A stretch of DNA of 64,000 nucleotides, taken from assembly GCA_037954665.1 (NCBI GenBank), contig JBBMOL010000081.1:2836313-2900312 (forward strand). Direction: 5' to 3'. Below the pieces are notes generated by a model. It was not told where the DNA came from. It searched no databases and was given only the letters and a program-made list of their open reading frames with translations. Origin of the DNA: Laguncularia racemosa. Lineage: Eukaryota > Streptophyta > Magnoliopsida > Myrtales > Combretaceae. The position numbers were made by a program, and so were the translations under genes. Position 1 is the first letter of the stretch; each line of letters begins with the position of its first letter. Below, piece by piece: positions 48,701 to 57,700 of the stretch.

Positions 48701-51700
48701 TGGAGGAAGAATCCCTAGGTGAGGATGATTGGGACAATAGACAGAATGCATCTGGAGAACCCATGTTGTCATTATCCTTAATGGCAATGCAGGGCTTCAA
48801 TGAGCCATGCACCATGAAGATGCAAGGTATTATAGCTTCTACTCCTATGGTCATTTTGGTAGATAGTGGAGCGAATCATAATTTTGTGTCACATAGCTTG
48901 ATGATGCAAATCAGATTGCCATGTACAAACAATCGTAATTTTAGAGTGACTTTAGGGGATGGACGAACAATAGAGTCACAAGGCTATTGTGCTAATTTAC
49001 AACTTAGCGTTGGGAAGTACGAAACCTCTGTGGATTGCTACGTGATGGAATTGCGGGGTGTGGATGTGATATTAGGGGTAGCATGGTTGAAAACTTTGGG
49101 GGAAGTTAGAGTTGATTGGGCTAAGATGATGATTAAAGTCAGGCAGTTGGGAGAGGAATTTTTGTTGTGCGGAGACCCTACTCTGTGTCGTTTCCCTATT
49201 TCATTTAAATCCTTGCAAAATACGGATAAGTGTAAATTGTTGTGGGTGTTGCAGAAGACAACTAGTGGATAGGAGGGTAGTCATGATGCAAGACTAGATG
49301 CTCTATTGGCAGAATATGTAGATATCTTTGAGAATCCATCTAGACTTCCTCCTACCCGATCAATGGAACATCATATTCCATTACTTGAAGGGAAGGGTCC
49401 AGTCTCTATTCGTCCATACCGGTATGCTTATGTGAAAAAAAATGAAATAGAGAAGTTGGTTCGTGACATGTTGGAAGCAAAAATTATTTGGCCTAGCACT
49501 AGCCCTTTTTCTAGTCCAGTGATTCTAGTGAAGAAGAAGGATGGCTCATGGCGATTTTGTGTGGATTAGCATGCTCTTAATGAGGCCACTATTCCTAATA
49601 AGTTTCCCATTCCCGTGATAGACGAATTACTAGATGAATTGTTTGGAACTAGTGTGTTTTCTAAAGATTGATCTTAGGTCGGGTTATCATCAAATTAGAA
49701 TGACTTCTGAAGACATACACAAGACAGCAATTCGTACTCATCATGGTCATTATGAATTCCTCGTCATGCCATTTGGGTTGACAAATGCACCGGCTACGTT
49801 TCAATCAATGATGAACGAGATCTTTTGCCCATATTTACAACAATTTGTCTTTGTGTTTTTTGATGATATTTTAGTGTATAGTATTGATTTGCGGACTCAC
49901 GTCCAACACTTGAGCAAGTTTTCACCATTTTGCGACACCAACGATTTTATGCTAATAGGAAGAAGTGTTTATTTGGACAGGAGGCATTGGAATATTTGGG
50001 ACACATTATTTCGAAAGAAGGGGTGGCAACGGATCCAATAAAGGTTCAGTCGGTTCTTGATTGGCCTCGACCGCATACCCTTAAAGGTCTTCGTGGATTC
50101 TTGGGTTTGTCCGGTTATTATTGGAAATTTATCAAGGATTATGGGAAGATAGCAAAATCCTTGATTGATCTGTTAAAAAAAAAAATGGTTTTGGATGGTC
50201 TGAACAAGCTGAAGTTGCTTTTACTCGATTGAAGAATGCCTTAGTCACAGCTCCAATTTTAGCTATGCCTGATTTTTCACAAACATTCATCGTGGAATGT
50301 GATGCTTCAGGCAGGGAATTGGGTGCTGTGTTACAACAAAATAATCGGCCCATCGCTTATTATAGTAAAGCTCTAGCGGATCGCACATTGGCTAAGTCCA
50401 CACATGAGAAAGAGTTGATGGCATTGGTGTTGGCCATACAACATTGGCGGCTGTATTTGTTAGGAAAGAAATTCATTGTTAAAACGGATCAAAAAAGTTT
50501 GAAGCATTTGCTTCAACAACAGGTTATGACTCCCGACCAACAAAATTGGCTTCCTAAACTATTAGGATATGACTTTGAAGTGCAATATCGTCGGGGTCTG
50601 GGTCTGGAAAATACTGTGGCTGATGCTTTCTCTCGAGAGTTTGATGAGTTGCAGTTGGCGCAAATCTCAAGTCCAATTTGGACAGATTTGGGTGCTATTA
50701 AGAAGGCAGTGGAGGCTAATCCTATTTTAGCATTGAAGCTGCAGTTGTTGCGGAAGGGTGAGTCAGCTGGACAAGGATTCCATTTAGACCATGACACCTT
50801 GTTTTATCATGGCAGATTGGTGGTTCCTACTACTTCTAAATGGCCACAATTGTTCTTACATGAATTTCATTCTTCACCAACCAGAGGTCATGCCGGCTTC
50901 CTTCGCACTTACCGACAGTTAGCTGCCAATGTCTATTGGATCGGTATTAAAAAGGATGTGGTCAAATTTGTGGCCGCTTGTGCTGTGTGTCAACAGCAGA
51001 AAGATCAGACCTTGGCGCCAACTAGACTTTTGTGTCCTTTGCCTATCCTGGAGGCAATTTGGGAAGACATTTCTATGGACTTCATTGGGGGTTTTCCTAA
51101 ATCTAAAGGGTTTGATGTTGTTCTCGTTGTAGTGGATCGGCTCTCCAAATATGGACATTTTATCCCTACCAAGCATCCTTATACAGCTAAGAGCGTAGCT
51201 GAATTATTTGTTAAGGAGGTAATTCGTCTTCATGGTATTCCGAAGACCATTGTTAGTGATCGGGATCCAACGTTTGTTAGCAAGTTTTGGATGGAATTGT
51301 TTTGTTTGCAAGGTACTCTTCTCCATTTTAGTACCGCATACCACCCGAAACGGATGGACAAACTGAAGTTTTGAATCGTTGTTTAGAGTGTTATCTCCGA
51401 TGTTTTGTGGGTGATCATCCTACACAATGGGGGGCTTGGCTTCCGTAGGCAGAGTTTCATTATAATACTGCCTATTATACCACTTCCAAGTTATCTCCAT
51501 TTGAGATTGTTTACGGCCGTCCTCTAGTTTTAAGATCCTTTGTTGATAGGGAAATGCGCCATCCGGAGTTACACACCGCTTTACAAGACCGTGATGCTAT
51601 CCTCCATCAATTACAGTAGAACTTAATTCATGCGCAGTCCTTATATTGCCACAATGCTAATAAGCATAGACGTCATGTGGAGTTTTTGGTGGGAGTTTGG

Positions 51701-54700
51701 GTATTCTTAAAGCTCCGTTCATTTTTACAGCCACATATCAAAACTACATCTTCTTCTAAGTTGTCTCCACGTTTCTTTGGGCTATTTCAAATTCTCGAGC
51801 GCATTGGCAAGGTGGCTTATAAATTGCATCTTCCTCCGCACTGTCGCATCCATCTAGTTTTTCACATTTCTCTTCTTAAGAAGGCTATGGGTTCATTCTC
51901 CTCAACTTCGGATATTCCATCGGATTTGTTTGATGAAACAGAAGCTTTATAGCTCATCTACTCGTGGCAATTCTAGGTCATCGTTTTAAGCGCGAGGGCC
52001 AATTAGAGATTCCTCAAGTATTGGTGCAATGGCAAGATCAGTCTTCCAAGGATGCTTCTTGGATGGATACTTCTGTTTTTTCCTCCCTCTTTCCAGATTT
52101 TGTCCTTGAGGGCAAGGACATCTTTTCGGGGAGGCAATTGATATGGTTCCAAGGGGGAAGGTTCAGGTTACTCCTCCGGATACTTAACTCCAGGTTATTG
52201 CACCTGTAGTAATGATGCATATAGCAGCATGGAATATAAGGGGGCTTAATGACCCCATCAAGGTGGTAGATGTTAGAAGAATTTGCAATGATTGAAAAAT
52301 AAGTTTTATAGGTTTGCTAGAGACTAAGGTGAATCCAACGAACAAAATAACAATTAAAAAAGCCTTGGGTGCACATTGGCAAGTGAGAATAAATGTGGTA
52401 GCTCAGAAACGTATGTGGTTGGCTTGGAAACCTAGAGAATGGCTCGTCAGTGTGGAGATGGAACACACTCAATTTATGCATTGTAAAGCCACAAATATGA
52501 GATCTAACTCCACTCTTTTTGCAACCTTTATCTATGCTTCCAATAATGATAGAGAAAGAAGAACCCTGTGGAGTAACCTTGAGAACTTAGCTCGATCACT
52601 AATCCAAGACCCGTGGCTGGTTCTTAAAGACTTCAATTTAACTAAATCTCCTTCGGAAAAATTAGGTGGGAGAATGCAGCTTACGGATGCAACGGTGGAG
52701 TTACAGAGTTGCATTACACATTCGGAATTGGAGGACTTGAGCTATGTTGGGGATTTTTTTACTTGGTCGAATAAGCAAGAGCATAACCCAATACTACGTA
52801 AGTTGGATAGGATCATGGTGAATCAACAATGGCTAGGCATGCTCCCCAAAACACAAGCAAAGTTCATATCCCCAACCCTTTTCGACCACTCCCTTGCAAT
52901 CGCTTGCATGAACTTTAACTTAGGTATTAGGAGAACACCCTTCAAGTTCTTTAACTTTTGGATTGAACACAAGAGCTTCAAAAACTTAGTGACCAACACA
53001 TGGAGGGCAGATATTAGGGGTTCTAAGATGCGTCAAATTGTTAGAAAACTCATATTACTCAAGCAAGTATTTGGGCAATTCAACAGAAATGAATACTCCC
53101 ACCTCCCAGACAAGGTACAATGGCCAAATCCATATTACAACTACTACAAGCTTCTATCCTTGGGAGTGGAGATATCTCTAGCATGGAGGAGGAAAAGAAG
53201 GTGTACAAGGAATACTATTTACTTAGAGGAGCCGAGGAAAGCTTCTACAAACAGAAATCAAGGTCTCATTAGCTAAAACTGGGGGACACGAATACTTCTT
53301 ATTTCCACAAAACCATGAGGAACTTACATAATCGAAGCTCCATTCATCACTTATTCAGAGAGGATGGTGGTGAGGCGATTGGGGATGTAGAAGTCAAAGC
53401 ATTAGCCGTAGACCACTTCCAATGACTCTATGATAGCCCTTCATCCAACCTTAGCTTGGAGGAAGTCAGTAACTTGGTAACTTGAAATTAAGTCATCAAC
53501 TACAGCTTGCATTGGATGTCCCATTCACTGATGATGAGATCAAATGGGGGTTCTTCTCGCAAGCCAACCAGAAAGCCCCAGGGCCTGATGGGTATTCTGC
53601 CAAATTCTTTAAGGAAGCATGGGGAATTATTGGAAATGACCTACTAGAAGCTTCTAAAGAATTCTTATCATCTAGCCATCTACTAAAGGAGATTAATGCA
53701 ACCATCATCTCCTTGATCCCCAAAGTTGCCAACCCATCTACACTAGGTGAGTTTTGACCTATTGCATGTTGCAATGTCATCTATAAGGCTATATTTAAAA
53801 TCATTGCAGCTCAAATAAAGAGGGTCCTTCCATCACTGGTTGGTAAAGAACAAGCATCTTTCATCCCAAAGAGAAGAATCATTGATAACATCTTCCTTGC
53901 CCAAGAATTGATGGCAGGTTATCATGTTCAAACTGGAGCACCGCGTTGCACCCTCAAAGTGGACTTGCAAAAGGCATATGACACGATCAAGTGGGATTTC
54001 CTGATGGAGATCCTCAAAGCCATGAATTCCCCCCCCCCCCTCCTCTGCCATTTATGTACTCTCATAAAGCAGTGTATTTCTACTCTAAAGTTCTCCATCA
54101 ACATTAATGGGGAATTAGCAAGTTATTTTCTAAGCAATAGGGGGCTGAGACAAGGAGATCCAATTTCTCCTTACCTCTTTGTATTGGGAATGGAGGCATT
54201 ATCTACCCAACTAAGGAGGCTAACCATGAATCCCCGGTTCTCTCTTCACTGGAGATGTAAGTCTGAAAAACTAACCCACCTTTGTTTTGCAAACGATCTC
54301 ATATTCGCTAGAGGAAATTTTGAATCAGTCTCCTTGATCAAAAAGACTCTACAGTGCTTCCACTCACTTTCAAGCTTGGAGGTAAACAACAGCAAAAGCA
54401 ACATCTTCTTCTCTCATGTTCCCAAGGGGGTAAAGGAGGATATCCTTAGGTATACCCAGTTCCAAGAAGGAAAGTTGCTAGTTCGATACTCAAGTGTACC
54501 AATATCATCTGCTAAGCTTAAAAAAGAAGACTATGATGCCTTGTTGGAGAGGATATTGGCTTGCATCACATCTTGGACATCCAAATATCTCTCATATGCA
54601 GGAAGATTGCAGTTACTCAAGTCGGTCCTTATCTCTATACAAGTCTATTGGAGCAATGTATTCTTACTTCCCAAATCTGTAATTAGGAAGATGGACAGTT

Positions 54701-57700
54701 TACTTAGAAATTTTCTATAGAGTGGTAGCCCTCACACATATTCCAAGGCTAAAGTTAGATGGAGTGAAGTTTGCAAACCACTGAAATGTGAGGGTCTAGG
54801 TATACCTGATTTACACCTATGGAATAAGGCCATCTAAATCAAAAAAATCTAGCACTTGTGTAAGGAAGGACCTAGGACCTTATGGCCAAAATGGGTTCAC
54901 TCCACACTATTGAAAGGAAGAAACTTCCGATCTACCAAAGCTCCTTCCATATGCTCTTGGTCATGGAAGAAGCTGTTAAAGCTCAAATGTCTAGTCCGCA
55001 CCAGCTTCCAATGGGATCCGAACAATAGCCTTATCATATCACTCTGAGCAGACTATTGGCTTCTAATAGGCCCATTGGACACGCTATTTAGTACTTGTGA
55101 GATGTGTAATACCGGTTTCCCTCCCACTACCAAACTTTGTTCCCTAATGGAGGGATTGCTTTGGAATAATATTCAGATTCCTACGTCTCTCCACCCCAAT
55201 GCCTTATGCCCTGATCGTCTCCGATGGATCCATTCTAGTACGAGCGAGTACACAACAAAGAGTGGATATGCTTTTCTCAACCCCTCGAGTACTACAGTAT
55301 CCTAGTATAAGGTGATTTGGAACAAACTCTCATTACCAAGACATTCGTTTATCTTATGAGTAGCCTAGCTAGATAAACTTTCTACCCTAAATAAGCTAAC
55401 TACATGGGGAGTCACTACTGTTGCAACCTGTTTCCTGTGCCGTCAAGGTCAAGAAGACCACTCCCACTTGTTTTTCAATTGCAGCTATACCTCCCTAATC
55501 TGGGGTAAAGTGTGCGACTATCTCCATTGCCCTTCCTCCTTTAAAAGTTGGCAAGGTGCTAACACCTCCTTGATGGCCTTAGCTGGCTCCAATTCTCCTA
55601 CTTTCTAAAAACGGAGTGCTGGCCTAGCTATGACAGTCTATTGCATCTGGAGAGTCCGCAACAAAGTATGCTTAGGGCATAGTCTTCCTAAGTGGGGTTT
55701 AGTTATGAACCAAATTAGAGCTCACTCTGCTGTATTGTAACCTTAGATATAGTAGAACTGATATTTCTAAGTTTGTCTCCGTGACTATAATATAACTTTA
55801 TCCGTCCTTGACGGTTGTACAACATTTGGATATCAATAAAATTTTACTTATCCAAAAAAAAAAAAGTGCACTAAGGAAAGGTTCATTTTTGAAGAAGTCT
55901 GATTGTAGGGACATGAAAGCTTGTGTGGATGCAGATTGGGGAGATGATAGATCAGATCACAATCCACAATAGGTTATTGTACTAAAGTGTGGGGTAGTTT
56001 AGTAACTTGGAGGAATAAGAAGCAACTAGTGGTTGAGTATTGTGTTATTGCCTAAGGTTTATGTTAACAGATAAGGTTGCAATGACTGATCCGATTTGTT
56101 TCAACTTCACAAGTTCTCTAAGTGGGTTCCCATGCAAAGGTGGTTTAAACTGCTCATTACAAAGAGTTTTAAAGTCTATCCAACTAATCTCCGGATTATC
56201 ACACTCTAATTTCAAAAACAACAATTGCACATCCCTTTCCACGTGGTATGCCGCAATTTCTACTCTTTCCTCATCAAGAGTCATATTTTTAGATGAATTC
56301 ATCAAGAGTCTTTTGATTCTTGAAAAAATGATCACATCAATTAAGCCACCCAAGTGTATCCACGGCTCCATTGTACAAGGGAAAATCAAGGCATGCTAAC
56401 TTAGGAAGAACAATGGCCTTGTCCGTGCCCCCACTAGAGGCTAATGCCCATTCGGTTCCTCCCCCTACCATGCTAATCTCTTCCAATTCTTTCTCTTTTC
56501 CCTTCTTGGTCGAGACTTCCTTGGACAAGTTCACAAGTTGTTGCAACATAGCCTATATTTGCTCACGATCAGATCTGTACATGGCCATAAAAGCCTCAAA
56601 TTGTTGCTGTAATTGTCTTTCTAATACCAATTTGTTATAGGACCATATGTAAGATCTAGTTAAAGGCCTATTTGGTTTGTCCTCTAGTACTAATGATTAT
56701 ATGAGTGAATTTTAGCCGTGTTTTCCTATGGTTGCTGATAGTTTTAAACTTGTTGAGAGAGAACCTGCCGAATTCCAGTTGAACAAACAATTATTAATAA
56801 GAGATAAACTGAACATATATTTCTTATGGAGCCTGGACTCCTTAAATTACAAACATACAGTCATGCATTGGGATACTTGTCAACAATTTAAAAAAAAAAA
56901 TACTTTTCCCTCCCACTATCTTACATAACCTGTCATGTCCTTACACATCCACATGTTCGGCTAGATGCTTATTCAACCACAATTCTAGACCATAACTGTG
57001 AAACAATACTAACACATCCTATGCTCCAGACTAACACATCAACTGAGAAATTACAGTCAACAGAAATGACAGCACATACACCAATACATATATGACAACA
57101 GACAATAATCTGTAGAGAAATAATACACTAAGGATTCTTCTTCTTCCTGTGAGTATAGACTTTCTCATATGGAATAACTTGTCCATGTGGGCTTGAGCTT
57201 GTCTCATGTGTAACCAGGGACAACTCGAATTCATTCACCCACAAGGTAAGGTAGAAGTCTAAAGAGACACCCACTCTAAATTCAGGGGGCAAAGAGTTTA
57301 AAACCATTTTTGCATAAGAAGTGGTAAGTGGTTTTGGTGAATTAGTAAGAAGCCTTTTTCTATTTTTTTTTTAAAAACAAAAAAAGGTTTCACAAGATTC
57401 TATGACTTCAGCTGTTTTTAGCCATTACTTGCAAAATAGAGTCACTTGTTGAATCAAGAATATCACCAAAAGTGGCACACAAGGCAGCTGTAGGCTTTGT
57501 AGGTCTAGCATTGAGAGTCGAGTTAGTATTAGGAATAAAAACAACTTTTTGAAAAGCACCTTTAATAGGAGATGCAAGCTAAACCAAAAAAGGGAGAAGT
57601 TACATCATCCACCATCAGGTTTGCCGCCAATGTCCCATATTTGACTCAGAAACAAGGCCTTTCACTCCATCAAAGTATGGGGGGACCAAAGCAGGTGAAG

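Larger units (their letters stand above)
48613..52205 (+). mobile_element. Gypsy-1, Ty3/Gypsy pol fragment with chromodomain-like end
   Basis: The order is zinc knuckle, protease, reverse transcriptase, RNase H, integrase and chromodomain-like C-terminus. This is the layout of plant chromoviruses. LTRs and most of gag are missing at both sides. At the left it is fused to the end of Copia-5, and at the right it abuts the start of LINE-F ORF2. Confidence 0.85.
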
